64,000 nt of DNA from Algoriella xinjiangensis (GTDB lineage Bacteria; Bacteroidota; Bacteroidia; Flavobacteriales; Weeksellaceae): assembly GCF_900115015.1 (NCBI RefSeq), contig NZ_FOUZ01000001.1, positions 186,001-250,000 of the forward strand. Direction: 5' to 3'. A model generated the notes under the pieces. The model saw only the letters and a program-made list of their open reading frames with translations, ran no database searches and was not told the DNA's origin. Of this stretch, positions 1 through 8,960 are shown piece by piece (the stretch's first letter is position 1; each line of letters starts with the position of its first letter). Both the position numbers and the translations under genes were made by a program.

Positions 1-766
1 ATTTGTAAAAGATTTGGACCTTGTAGTCGATTACATAAAAAATAAATATCCAAACAAAAAAATCAATCTTTTAGGCTCTTCTTGGGGCGGAATGTATGGT
101 TTTTTGTATTTGATAAAACATCAAGAAAAAATCAATTCATTTATTAGTAATTCTGGAACTGCAAATATCAAACACAATAGTCTTGCCTTGATAAAACATG
201 AAAGAAAACTAGCAAAAAATTTGATTAAAAAAACAAATGATACAGTTAAACTCAACCGATATAAAGAGATTTTAAAAGAGTTAGATGTAATCGAAAAAAG
301 TGGTTTCAAAAGCTTTTTTAGTGATATGAATACGATAAGATATGTGATTCCAAAAGATTTAGGATTTGATGTTTACTGGGCTCAACCCGAAAAAAAAGCA
401 GCCAAAGACAAAATTTTTAATGATCCAGAATTCTATACTCGCGTTAAATATACGCCAGAACTTTTAGAACAAGCGATGACAAGATTTGAATACATTAACG
501 AAGTTTTTCATGGTCAAGAAGCTTACAATAATCTTAATATTTTGGATGAACTTGCGGTTATTAAAACGCCAATCTTGGTTATTCAAGGAGATTTAGATTA
601 CGCAATTGGTACAGAATCTGGTAAAATGATTTATAAAGCACTTAAAAATGTACCTAAAAAAGATAAAGAATTGGTTTACATCAAAAATGCCTCTCATAAC
701 GTACCCGCCGAAGAACCAGAACAATTGTACAAGGCGCTAACAGCTTTCTTTGCAAAACATAATTAA
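1..766 (+). CDS. alpha/beta-hydrolase, proline iminopeptidase-like (5' end outside window)
   Basis: This is the C-terminal part of an alpha/beta-hydrolase. The reading frame is open from base 2, so the true start lies upstream of the window; the in-frame TTG at 14 is probably internal. The nucleophile elbow GSSWGG is visible near the start. The acid lies in the strand-loop QGDLDYAIG, and the histidine is in NASHNVPAEEPEQ near the end, completing a Ser-Asp-His triad. A helical cap region occupies the middle. The sequence resembles prolyl aminopeptidase-type hydrolases most closely, but the substrate cannot be fixed from sequence. It ends before a hairpin terminator and appears separate from the pectin operon that follows. 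Confidence 0.75.
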   Translation, partial: FVKDLDLVVDYIKNKYPNKKINLLGSSWGGMYGFLYLIKHQEKINSFISNSGTANIKHNSLALIKHERKLAKNLIKKTNDTVKLNRYKEILKELDVIEKSGFKSFFSDMNTIRYVIPKDLGFDVYWAQPEKKAAKDKIFNDPEFYTRVKYTPELLEQAMTRFEYINEVFHGQEAYNNLNILDELAVIKTPILVIQGDLDYAIGTESGKMIYKALKNVPKKDKELVYIKNASHNVPAEEPEQLYKALTAFFAKHN

Positions 767-805
767 AATTACCTATTGATAATTTCAAAATTTATAATAA
801 TAAAC

Positions 806-843
806 AATCTCGTTTAAAACTTTTTTAAACGGGATTTATTTTT
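806..843 (+). terminator. Rho-independent terminator
   Basis: The arms AATCTCGTTTAA (806-817) and TTAAACGGGATT (825-836) pair over 12 bases with one G-U wobble, and a T-rich run follows. It lies 40 bases after the stop of the alpha/beta-hydrolase. Confidence 0.75.
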
Positions 844-1148
844 GAATAAAATTTAATTTAAGTATAAAATATCTTTTTTTTTGTTCAATGATTAAAATAA
901 ATTTTACTCAAAAGGAATAATATAATTTATAAAAAAGAGAGATTTTTTCATCAGCTTATGTATTAAATTTAAATAAAAATAGGTTTATTTTTTTGCATTT
1001 CACAACAAAACAAAATTCAAAACACTAAAAATCAATTAAATAATTATTAATGTTTTAAAATTATTTTTTTTATGGTGTTTTATATACGTTATTAAAAATA
1101 TATTTCTATTTTTACAACAATCGATTTGTAATAATTTCTTTTAATTTA
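844..1148. other. AT-rich non-coding upstream region of the kdu-uxa operon
   Basis: I see no convincing gene here. A possible -7 element TATTTTTA (1107-1114) is one base from the Bacteroidota consensus TAnnTTTG. A second ATCGAT core lies at 1120-1125 with poorly matching flanks. If transcription starts near 1120, the operator at 1149-1166 would lie in the leader, a position suited to repression. Confidence 0.3.
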
Positions 1149-1166
1149 AATGTAATCGATTACATT
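1149..1166. promoter_or_regulatory. LacI-type operator upstream of kduI
   Basis: AATGTAATCGATTACATT is a perfect 18-base palindrome 29 bases before the kduI start. Its core TGTAATCGATTACA has a central CG, as LacI-family operators often do. It recurs with one change before susC (12034-12047) and as a half site in the lacI-susC gap. Binding by the LacI-family protein at 10589-11611 is an inference from this shared occurrence. Confidence 0.75.
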
Positions 1167-1195
1167 ATTTTAATTATCTATAAATATTTGAAAAA

Positions 1196-2032
1196 ATGAC
1201 AAATTCTGAATTTCGTTATGCTCATCATCCAAATGATGTAAAAAAATATACAACAGAAGAACTAAGAGATCAATTCTTAATTACTGATCTATTTTTAGTT
1301 GACCAAATAAAATTAGTGTATACGATGTACGATCGTTTGATAATTGGTGGTATTTTACCTGTATCAAAGCCTCTAAAACTAGAACCTACAGATGATCTTA
1401 AGGCTAATTATTTTTTAGAAAGAAGAGAATTAGGAATAATAAATGTCGGCGGAGCAGGAAAAATAACTGTTGATGGAACTATTTATGAATTAAATAATAA
1501 AGAAGCTCTATATATAGGAAAAGGGAATAAAGAAATAATTTTTGATAAGGTAGGAACAGAACAACCGTATTTTTATATCAACTCTGCTCCTGCTCACTGC
1601 ACTTATCCAACAATAAAAATCACGAAAAAAGAAGCTGAAATTGTAGAATTAGGAGAGTTAAAATATTCAAACAAAAGAACAATAAATAAGCTTCTCGTAA
1701 ATAGTGTTTTAAAAACATGTCAGCTACAAATGGGCTTGACAGAATTACACGAAGGTAGTGTATGGAATACAATGCCAGCGCATACACATGAAAGAAGAAT
1801 GGAAGCTTACTTCTATTTTAATTTAGCTGAAGAACAAACTGTAAGTCATTTTATGGGACAACCAGACGAAACTCGTCATATTTTTATGACAAATCACCAA
1901 GCAGTTTTGTCACCAGAATGGTCAATTCACTCGGGAGCTGGAACTTCTAATTATTCATTTATTTGGGGAATGGCAGGAGAAAACATGGATTACAGTGATA
2001 TGGATGGCGTAAAAACCGAAAACTTAAAATAG
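1196..2032 (+). CDS. kduI: 5-keto-4-deoxyuronate isomerase (4-deoxy-L-threo-5-hexosulose-uronate ketol-isomerase)
   Basis: KduI (EC 5.3.1.17) converts 5-keto-4-deoxyuronate, formed from unsaturated galacturonate released by pectate lyase, to 2,5-diketo-3-deoxygluconate in the cytoplasm. The product is 278 residues, the same length as the E. coli enzyme. It carries the cupin metal site HTHERRMEAY, with H196, H198, E203 and a later H245 in WSIHSG. It is the first gene of an eight-gene run ending at uxaA, and kduD starts only 5 bases after its stop. A LacI-type palindrome lies just upstream, so the operon is probably repressed without pectin products. The call is firm on both sequence and context. 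Confidence 0.96.
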   Translation: MTNSEFRYAHHPNDVKKYTTEELRDQFLITDLFLVDQIKLVYTMYDRLIIGGILPVSKPLKLEPTDDLKANYFLERRELGIINVGGAGKITVDGTIYELNNKEALYIGKGNKEIIFDKVGTEQPYFYINSAPAHCTYPTIKITKKEAEIVELGELKYSNKRTINKLLVNSVLKTCQLQMGLTELHEGSVWNTMPAHTHERRMEAYFYFNLAEEQTVSHFMGQPDETRHIFMTNHQAVLSPEWSIHSGAGTSNYSFIWGMAGENMDYSDMDGVKTENLK

Positions 2033-2037
2033 TAATT

Positions 2038-2823
2038 ATGACTAATTTATTCAATTTATCTGGAAAAACTGCTCTAATTACTGGTGGTACACATGGCTTA
2101 GGATTGGCTATGGCAGAAGGTTTAGCTTCTGCAGGTGCAGAATTAATTATTACAAGTACAACACCTTCTAAACTAGAAGAAGCATTAATTTATTTTCATT
2201 CAAAAAACTACAAAGCAACCGGTTATATTTTTGATGTGACGGATGAAAAAGAAGCTGCTAAACAAATTGAAATCATTGAAGAAAAACATCACAAAATTGA
2301 TATTTTGGTAAACAATGCAGGAATTATTAAACGTGTTTTAGCTGTTGATATGCCTGTCGAAGATTTCAGAAAAGTGATTGATGTAGATTTAGTTGGTCCA
2401 TTTATTATGGCTCAATTAGTTGTTAAAGGTATGATTGAGCGTAAAGCTGGAAAAATAATTAATATATGCTCGATGATGAGCGAATTAGGAAGGGAAAATG
2501 TTTCGGCATACGCTTCTGCAAAAGGCGGATTAAAAATGTTAACCAAAAGTTTAGCGACAGAATGGGCAAAACATAACATTCAAGTTAACGGAATTGGTCC
2601 TGGCTATTTTGCTACGGCTCAAACCGCTCCTATTCGTGTAGATGGAAATCCTTTTAATGAATTTATTATAAGTAGAACGCCAGAAGGTAGATGGGGAAAT
2701 CCCGAAGATTTGGCTGGTACAGCTATTTTCTTAGCTTCGGAAGCGAGTAATTTTATCAATGGTCAAATCATTTATGTAGACGGTGGTATTTTGGCTACAC
2801 TTGGTAAAGCGTCAAACGAATAA
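2038..2823 (+). CDS. kduD: 2-keto-3-deoxygluconate 5-dehydrogenase (SDR family)
   Basis: KduD reduces 2,5-diketo-3-deoxygluconate to 2-keto-3-deoxygluconate (KDG) with NAD(P)H, the step after KduI. The 261-residue product is a classical short-chain dehydrogenase. It has the dinucleotide motif TGGTHGLG near residue 15, NNAG near 91, a serine in ICSMMS near 145, and the active pair Y158 and K162 in YASAK. Members of this family are also annotated as gluconate 5-dehydrogenase or 2-deoxygluconate dehydrogenase. Its place directly after kduI, with a 5-base gap, favours KduD. Confidence 0.92.
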   Translation: MTNLFNLSGKTALITGGTHGLGLAMAEGLASAGAELIITSTTPSKLEEALIYFHSKNYKATGYIFDVTDEKEAAKQIEIIEEKHHKIDILVNNAGIIKRVLAVDMPVEDFRKVIDVDLVGPFIMAQLVVKGMIERKAGKIINICSMMSELGRENVSAYASAKGGLKMLTKSLATEWAKHNIQVNGIGPGYFATAQTAPIRVDGNPFNEFIISRTPEGRWGNPEDLAGTAIFLASEASNFINGQIIYVDGGILATLGKASNE

Positions 2824-2835
2824 AACTAAAAATTT

Positions 2836-4233
2836 ATGAAATCTTTTATTACAGATACATTTTTATTACAAAACAAATATGCGGAAGAACTGTATTTTAA
2901 TTATGCAGAAAAACTTCCTATCATTGATTATCACAATCATTTACCTCCGAAAGATATCGCAGAAGATCGCGTTTTCGAAAATATTTCGAAAGTTTGGATT
3001 GCTGGCGATCATTACAAATGGAGAGCAATGCGTACGCTTGGTATAAACGAAAAGTATATTACTGGCGATGCTACAGATAAAGAAAAATTTGAGGCATGGG
3101 CAAAAACAGTTCCACATACGCTTAGAAATCCGTTGTATCATTGGACGCATTTAGAATTAAAAAGATATTTTGGAATAGATGAATTATTAAATGAAAATAA
3201 TGCATCAGAAATCTACGAAAACACTTCGCATCAACTGCAACAAGCAGACAAATCGTGTAGAGGTTTATTGCAAATCGTAAATGCAGAAACTGTTTGTACA
3301 ACCGAAGATCCTACAGATAATCTGGAATATCATAAAGCATTAAAATCGAGTAATTTTAATATAAAAGTAAGTACAGCATTTCGTCCAGATAAAGCAATTT
3401 TAATAGAAAACGATGAGTATAATTCGTATTTAGATAAATTAGGAGAAGTTGCTGGATTTGAAATTACGACGTATCAAAACTTAATTGACGCACTTTATAG
3501 CCGAATTGAGTATTTTAATGCAAACGATTGCAAACTATGTGACCATGGTTTAAATCACATTTCTTACGAAGAATATACAACTGCTGAAATTGAAGTTATT
3601 TTCGAAAAAAAGAGAAACGGTCTTACTTTATCTCATAAAGAAATTGAACAATTTAAAACGTCAATTTTATTGTTTTTAGGAGAAACTTATCATCAATTTG
3701 GATGGATTCAGCAATACCATCTAGGCGCTTTACGCAATAATAATGCACGTATGCATAGAATTTTAGGACCAGATACTGGTTGGGATTCTATCGGTGATTT
3801 TAAACAAGCTGCCAATCTTTCTAAATTCTTAAATCGTTTAGATGGGAATGATAAATTAACCAAAACAATTATCTATAATTTAAATCCAGCTGATAATGAA
3901 ATTTTCGCAACAATGATTGGAAATTTCAATGATGGAAGTATCAAAGGTAAAGTACAAGTTGGTTCAAGTTGGTGGTTTTTAGATCAAAAAGATGGAATCT
4001 TAAAACAATTAAATGCCTTATCTAACATGGGGTTAATTAGCTGTTTTATAGGAATGCTGACTGATTCTAGAAGTTTCTTATCATTTCCAAGACACGAATA
4101 TTTCAGACGTGTTTTATGTAATCTTTTTGGAGAAGAAATGGCTTCTGGAGAATTACCAAATGATATTGAATTAGTAGGAAATACAATATCAGATATTTGT
4201 TACAATAATGCAAAAAATTATTTTGATTTTTAA
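2836..4233 (+). CDS. uxaC: glucuronate/galacturonate isomerase
   Basis: Uronate isomerase (EC 5.3.1.12) converts D-galacturonate to D-tagaturonate, or D-glucuronate to D-fructuronate. At 465 residues it has the usual family length. It shows the amidohydrolase-type metal motif DYHNHLPP (H33, H35) near the N-terminus and the family's C-terminal pattern around FLSFPRHEYFRR. It begins 12 bases after kduD. With uxaB and uxaA in the same operon it supplies the saturated-uronate branch, needed for galacturonate released by the GH28 polygalacturonase of this locus. Confidence 0.95.
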   Translation: MKSFITDTFLLQNKYAEELYFNYAEKLPIIDYHNHLPPKDIAEDRVFENISKVWIAGDHYKWRAMRTLGINEKYITGDATDKEKFEAWAKTVPHTLRNPLYHWTHLELKRYFGIDELLNENNASEIYENTSHQLQQADKSCRGLLQIVNAETVCTTEDPTDNLEYHKALKSSNFNIKVSTAFRPDKAILIENDEYNSYLDKLGEVAGFEITTYQNLIDALYSRIEYFNANDCKLCDHGLNHISYEEYTTAEIEVIFEKKRNGLTLSHKEIEQFKTSILLFLGETYHQFGWIQQYHLGALRNNNARMHRILGPDTGWDSIGDFKQAANLSKFLNRLDGNDKLTKTIIYNLNPADNEIFATMIGNFNDGSIKGKVQVGSSWWFLDQKDGILKQLNALSNMGLISCFIGMLTDSRSFLSFPRHEYFRRVLCNLFGEEMASGELPNDIELVGNTISDICYNNAKNYFDF

Positions 4234-4241
4234 TCTCTAAA

Positions 4242-5249
4242 ATGAAACATAAAATAGTAACATTTGGAGAAGTGTTAATGAGATTATCTCCAGCCAATTA
4301 CAGAACATTACAGCAAAGTAAAGAACTTGAGTTTTTTTTTGGTGGAACCGAATTAAATGTAGCGGCATCATTATCAACAATGGGTTGCGATGTAAAACAT
4401 GTCTCAACAGTTTCTAATGATTTTGTTGGAGAATCAGCTATTTCGTACATCAAAAGCTTTGGAGTTGACACAAGTTTTATTCAAAAAAATGATTCGCCAT
4501 TAGGCTTATATTTTCTTGAAGTTGGCTCTGCAATTCGATCAAGTAGAATTACATACAATCGATTGAATGGTTCGTTTGCTAATATTATTCCTTCAGAAAT
4601 TAACTGGAATGAAATATTAGATAACTGCAACTATTTTCATTGGACCGGAATAACTCCAGGAATATCAGAAAATGCGTATGAAGCTTTAAAAACTGCTTTG
4701 ATTGAGGCAAATAAAAAAGGAATTCAAATTACTGCTGATCCTGCTTATCGAAGTAATTTATGGAAATACGGAAAAAATGGACATGAAGTTTTAAAAGAAT
4801 TGGTTTCATATTCTACCATTTTTATTGGAGGAGTTAATGAAATTAATGAAATTTTAGCAACCGATTTTTCTTCAGATAAAGCTGGTTTTATTGAAGCATC
4901 TAAAACCTTAATGCAACAAATTCCATCAATTAAAAAAGTATTCGATAAAGTAAGAATTGGTCATAGTGCTACAAATCAATCTACAAAAGGTAGAGCTTGG
5001 GTAAATGAAACTTACATCGAAACTAACGAATTAGCAATTGAAAATGTTGTGGACAGAATTGGTACGGGAGATGCTTATGCAGCAGGTTTAATTTATGGTT
5101 TAATCCATTACACAGATCAAGAAGCTTTAGATTTTGCAAATGCAGCTTGTGCTATAAAACATACCATTTTAGGCGATATAAATTTAGCAACGGCAAATGA
5201 CATTTCAGAAATTGTAAACGGCAATTTGGGAGGAAGAATAAAAAGATAA
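4242..5249 (+). CDS. kdgK: 2-dehydro-3-deoxygluconokinase (PfkB family)
   Basis: KDG kinase (EC 2.7.1.45) phosphorylates 2-keto-3-deoxygluconate, where the KduI/KduD and UxaC/UxaB/UxaA branches meet, to KDPG. The 335-residue protein is a PfkB/ribokinase-fold kinase. It opens with TFGEVLMRLSP and has the N-terminal glycine-rich region FFGGTELNVA. The C-terminal PfkB signature DRIGTGDAYAAG includes the catalytic base D277. The gene starts 8 bases after uxaC and ends 2 bases before kdgA, so the two are probably translated together. Confidence 0.94.
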   Translation: MKHKIVTFGEVLMRLSPANYRTLQQSKELEFFFGGTELNVAASLSTMGCDVKHVSTVSNDFVGESAISYIKSFGVDTSFIQKNDSPLGLYFLEVGSAIRSSRITYNRLNGSFANIIPSEINWNEILDNCNYFHWTGITPGISENAYEALKTALIEANKKGIQITADPAYRSNLWKYGKNGHEVLKELVSYSTIFIGGVNEINEILATDFSSDKAGFIEASKTLMQQIPSIKKVFDKVRIGHSATNQSTKGRAWVNETYIETNELAIENVVDRIGTGDAYAAGLIYGLIHYTDQEALDFANAACAIKHTILGDINLATANDISEIVNGNLGGRIKR

Positions 5250-5251
5250 TC

Positions 5252-5923
5252 ATGGCAAAATATACAAGAATAGAAGTTGCTTTAAAAGCAAAAGAAACAG
5301 GAATTGTTCCTGTATTTTATCACAACGACATACAAGTATGCAAACAAATTGTAAAAGCTTGCTATGATGGTGGAGTTCGAGTTTTTGAATTTACAAATCG
5401 TGGAGATTTTGCACACGAGGTTTTCGCAGAACTTAATAAATATGCGAGTAAAGAATTACCCGAATTAATTTTAGGAATTGGCTCTGTAATAGATGCTGCA
5501 ACAGCTGCATTATACATACAACTTGGCGCAAATTTTATCGTAGCTCCTTCTCTTAATCCCGAAGTAGCAAAAGTTTGTAATCGCAGAAAAATTGCTTGGA
5601 TGCCTGGCTGTGGTTCAGTTTCAGAAATTTCGTATGCAGAAGAACTTGGTGCAGAAATAGTTAAAATATTTCCTGCAACACAAGTCGGCGGACCAGATTT
5701 TATAAAAGCTGTAAATGGACCAATGCCTTGGACAAATATAATGCCTACTGGTGGTGTAAACACAACAGAAGAAAGTATTACTGAATGGATAAATGCAGGC
5801 GCTTACTGTGTAGGACTAGGCTCTCAGTTATTTATTAAAAATGAACAAAACCAATATGATTACGAGAAAATAAAAACGATGGTAAACTCTACAATCCAAA
5901 TTATCAAAAAAATTAGATCCTAG
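5252..5923 (+). CDS. kdgA: KDPG aldolase (2-dehydro-3-deoxyphosphogluconate / 4-hydroxy-2-oxoglutarate aldolase)
   Basis: This class I aldolase (EC 4.1.2.14, often also 4.1.3.16) splits KDPG to pyruvate and glyceraldehyde 3-phosphate, the last step of the operon's pathway. The 223-residue protein has the Schiff-base lysine K138 in AEIVKIFPA, the catalytic glutamate region VFEFTNRG near residue 45, and the phosphate-binding loop PTGGV near 167. It follows kdgK by 2 bases. The name eda is also used for this family. Confidence 0.95.
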   Translation: MAKYTRIEVALKAKETGIVPVFYHNDIQVCKQIVKACYDGGVRVFEFTNRGDFAHEVFAELNKYASKELPELILGIGSVIDAATAALYIQLGANFIVAPSLNPEVAKVCNRRKIAWMPGCGSVSEISYAEELGAEIVKIFPATQVGGPDFIKAVNGPMPWTNIMPTGGVNTTEESITEWINAGAYCVGLGSQLFIKNEQNQYDYEKIKTMVNSTIQIIKKIRS

Positions 5924-5954
5924 CGCTCTAATCAAACTACAAAAAACACACTAA

Positions 5955-7481
5955 ATGAAAAACGAAACTTCTATAAAACCAAGTAATTTTAGATGGACTA
6001 TCTGTAGTCTGTTATTTGTTGCCACAACTATCAATTATTTAGATCGACAAGTTTTATCGTTAACTTGGAAAGATTATCTCGTTCCAGAATTTCATTGGAA
6101 CAATAACGATTACGGAAATATTACTGCTCTATTTTCAATATTTTACGCAGTAAGTATGTTATTCGCCGGACGATTTATTGATAAAATGGGAACTAAAAAA
6201 GGTTTTCTTTACGCAATTGCAATCTGGTCTATTGGTGCTTGTTTACACGCTTTTTGCGGAATTGCAACATCTGGAATGATTACAGGAAATTGGTTCGTAA
6301 ATTTTGCTGAAGCAAAAGAAATTCTAGAAAAAGTAAACAATGTTTCCTTAATTATAAGCACTAGTGTAACCTTATTTATTTTTGCACGATTAATTTTAGC
6401 CATTGGAGAAGCAGGTAATTTTCCTGGTGCAATAAAAGCTACAGCCGAATATTTTCCTAAAAAAGATCGCGCTTTTGCAACTAGTATTTTTAATGCAGGT
6501 GCAACTGTCGGAGCTTTAGCTGCTCCACTTACAATTCCATTTATTGCAAAATCTATGGGTTGGGAAATGGCATTTATTATAATTGGTGCATTAGGTTTTA
6601 TTTGGATGGGATTTTGGGTTTTCATCTATCAAAAGCCAGAAGAACACGCAAAAGTAAATGAACAAGAATTAAAATATATACAACAAGATACCGAAGATTA
6701 TCCTACTGATAGTACAGATAATGTAGAAAAAAAACTTTCTTTTTGGGATTGTTTCAAATACAAACAAACTTGGGCTTTTATATTCGGAAAATTTATGACA
6801 GACGGCGTTTGGTGGTTCTATTTATTCTGGACACCAGCCTATTTAAGCTCTGTTTACAAAATGGATAGTACAGAAAGTGCCTTACCTCTATTCGTATTGT
6901 ATATGATTACTTTATTATCAATAATTGGCGGATGGTTACCAAAATATTTTGTCGATAAATTACAAATGAATCCTTACGCAGGAAGAATGCGATCAATGTT
7001 AATCTTTGCGTTTTTCCCTCTATTAGCCATTTTAGCACAACCATTAGGTGCAACATCTTCTTGGATTCCTGTAATTATTATAGGAATTGCTGGTGCAGCA
7101 CATCAAGCTTGGTCAGCAAATATTTTTTCTACAGTTGGCGATATGTTCCCAAAAAGCGCAATTGCAACAGTAGTAGGAATTGGTGGAATGGCAGGTGGAA
7201 TTGGTTCTTTCTTAATCAATAAATCATCAGGACTTTTGTTTGATTACTCGCACAAAGCATGGACTACAATTGACGGAATTCCTTTATTAGAAAAATATCC
7301 TGAATTTGAAACTGAAAGAATGCCAGAGGATTTCTTAACTAATTTAGAAAAATCGGGTGCAATAATAGTAGACGGAATCAACCAAGGATACATGATAATT
7401 TTTTCTGTCTGTGCTATTGCATATTTAACAGCATGGATAGTTATGAAACTTCTTGTTCCTAAATATAAAGTGATTAAATAA
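5955..7481 (+). CDS. MFS hexuronate transporter, ExuT-like
   Basis: This is a major facilitator superfamily protein of 508 residues with about twelve hydrophobic segments. The opening TINYLDRQVLSL is typical of the anion:cation symporter group containing ExuT and other hexuronate and tartrate carriers. Conserved loop patterns GEAGNFPGAIKATAEYFP and GGMAGGIGSFLINK are present. It probably moves galacturonate, glucuronate or short unsaturated uronates from periplasm to cytoplasm. The protein is longer than E. coli ExuT, with extra residues in the loop after helix 3 and before the last helix. It lies between kdgA and uxaB, 31 and 18 bases away. Confidence 0.88.
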   Translation: MKNETSIKPSNFRWTICSLLFVATTINYLDRQVLSLTWKDYLVPEFHWNNNDYGNITALFSIFYAVSMLFAGRFIDKMGTKKGFLYAIAIWSIGACLHAFCGIATSGMITGNWFVNFAEAKEILEKVNNVSLIISTSVTLFIFARLILAIGEAGNFPGAIKATAEYFPKKDRAFATSIFNAGATVGALAAPLTIPFIAKSMGWEMAFIIIGALGFIWMGFWVFIYQKPEEHAKVNEQELKYIQQDTEDYPTDSTDNVEKKLSFWDCFKYKQTWAFIFGKFMTDGVWWFYLFWTPAYLSSVYKMDSTESALPLFVLYMITLLSIIGGWLPKYFVDKLQMNPYAGRMRSMLIFAFFPLLAILAQPLGATSSWIPVIIIGIAGAAHQAWSANIFSTVGDMFPKSAIATVVGIGGMAGGIGSFLINKSSGLLFDYSHKAWTTIDGIPLLEKYPEFETERMPEDFLTNLEKSGAIIVDGINQGYMIIFSVCAIAYLTAWIVMKLLVPKYKVIK

Positions 7482-7499
7482 TTCTAAATAAATTAGAAA

Positions 7500-8951
7500 T
7501 TGAAAAATAAATTAAACCAAAATATAGTAAATAATCAAAAAGAACTTCCTATTAAAGTTATTCAATTTGGAGGTGGTAATTTTATGCGCGCTTTTACAGA
7601 TTATGTAATCGATAAACTGAATAAAGATGCCAATTTTAATGCAGGAATCGCAAACATAAAAGTAACACCTTCTGGAAGTTCTTTTTATACTTTTGAAGAA
7701 CAAGACAATCTTTATACTCTTTTTATTAGAGGATTAAAAAAAGGAGAAATTGTAGACGAAAAAACAATCATTTCATCTATTCAAAAGTCAATTAATCCTT
7801 ATGAGGATTATCAAGATTTTCTTGCATTAGCACAAGAAAATGAATTGCAATTTTTATTCTCAAATACGACAGAATCAGGAATTGTATTTGACGAATTAGA
7901 AGATGATTTAGATAAAGGTCCTCATAAAAATTTCCCAGCAAAAGTAACCACATTTCTATATAAACGATTCCAATATTTTAATGGTGATAAAGACAAAGGA
8001 CTTACTATTATACCATGTGAATTAATTGATAAAAATGCAGATACATTAAAAAAATACATTTTGCAATATGCTGAATTATGGAATTTAGAACCTAATTTCT
8101 CTAATTGGATTAATACTTCAAATAGCTTTCATAATACATTAGTAGACAGAATAGTACCTGGCTATCCAAAAGATGATAAACAGTATTATGAATCTCAATT
8201 AGATTACAATGATGAATTAATGGTGGTGTCTGAAGCTTTTCTATTATGGGCGATTGAGGGTGATGAAACTTTACTAGAAAAAATTCCGTTTAATCAAGCA
8301 AATGAGCAAATTCTAATTGTAAAAGATTTACAACCATATCGTACATCAAAAGTAAGAATTTTGAATGGAGTACATACTGCTATGGTTGCTTTTTCTATCA
8401 TGTTAAATCAAGACACTGTAAAAAATGCAATCGATAACAATACAATTAATTCTTTTGTAAATAAACTTGTATACAATGAAATCATCCCAATATTAGATTT
8501 ACCTGAAGATGAATTAAAAACTTATGCTGAAGATGTCTTTGATCGATTTAAAAATCCATTCTTAAAACATCATTTGTCTAGCATTGCTTTAAATTCTATC
8601 TCAAAATTTAAAGTTCGTGTTTTACCAAGTTTATTAGATTATGTAGATAAATTTGATAAATTACCTGCGAATATCACATTTTCCTTAGCATGTTTAATAC
8701 GCTTTTATAAAGGAAATTGGCAAAATAAAAATTTACCAACAAATGATGATAAAGCAATTTTAGACGAATTTAAATCTATCTGGGAAAATAACGACTACAA
8801 TATAATTGCAAAATTAGCACTAGAAAACACTTCTTTTTGGGATCAAGATCTTACTGAAGTAGCAAATTTACAAACCGAAATAGCTAAAATTTTGCAATTA
8901 ATTGATACAACTAATTTAGCAGACGCTTACACAAAATACACTTCTAACTAA
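7500..8951 (+). CDS. uxaB: tagaturonate reductase (altronate oxidoreductase)
   Basis: UxaB (EC 1.1.1.58) reduces D-tagaturonate to D-altronate with NADH. The 483-residue protein has the mannitol-dehydrogenase-type dinucleotide-binding start VIQFGGGNFMRAF. The central region YRTSKVRILNGVHTAMV, characteristic of the polyol dehydrogenase family, supplies substrate-binding residues. I use TTG at 7500 as the start because no in-frame ATG precedes the conserved dinucleotide motif. The family also includes fructuronate reductase (UxuB), but a neighbouring altronate dehydratase, not a mannonate dehydratase, supports UxaB. Confidence 0.92.
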   Translation: MKNKLNQNIVNNQKELPIKVIQFGGGNFMRAFTDYVIDKLNKDANFNAGIANIKVTPSGSSFYTFEEQDNLYTLFIRGLKKGEIVDEKTIISSIQKSINPYEDYQDFLALAQENELQFLFSNTTESGIVFDELEDDLDKGPHKNFPAKVTTFLYKRFQYFNGDKDKGLTIIPCELIDKNADTLKKYILQYAELWNLEPNFSNWINTSNSFHNTLVDRIVPGYPKDDKQYYESQLDYNDELMVVSEAFLLWAIEGDETLLEKIPFNQANEQILIVKDLQPYRTSKVRILNGVHTAMVAFSIMLNQDTVKNAIDNNTINSFVNKLVYNEIIPILDLPEDELKTYAEDVFDRFKNPFLKHHLSSIALNSISKFKVRVLPSLLDYVDKFDKLPANITFSLACLIRFYKGNWQNKNLPTNDDKAILDEFKSIWENNDYNIIAKLALENTSFWDQDLTEVANLQTEIAKILQLIDTTNLADAYTKYTSN

Positions 8952-8960
8952 CCTAAAAAA

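Noticed and set aside
1120-1125. Additional operator around ATCGAT at 1120-1125
   Set aside because: The flanks do not form the palindrome seen at 1149-1166; only the six-base core agrees.
5362-5763. Antisense frame of 133 codons inside kdgA
   Set aside because: kdgA is complete with its active-site lysine; the opposite frame is low in recognisable structure and has no promoter.
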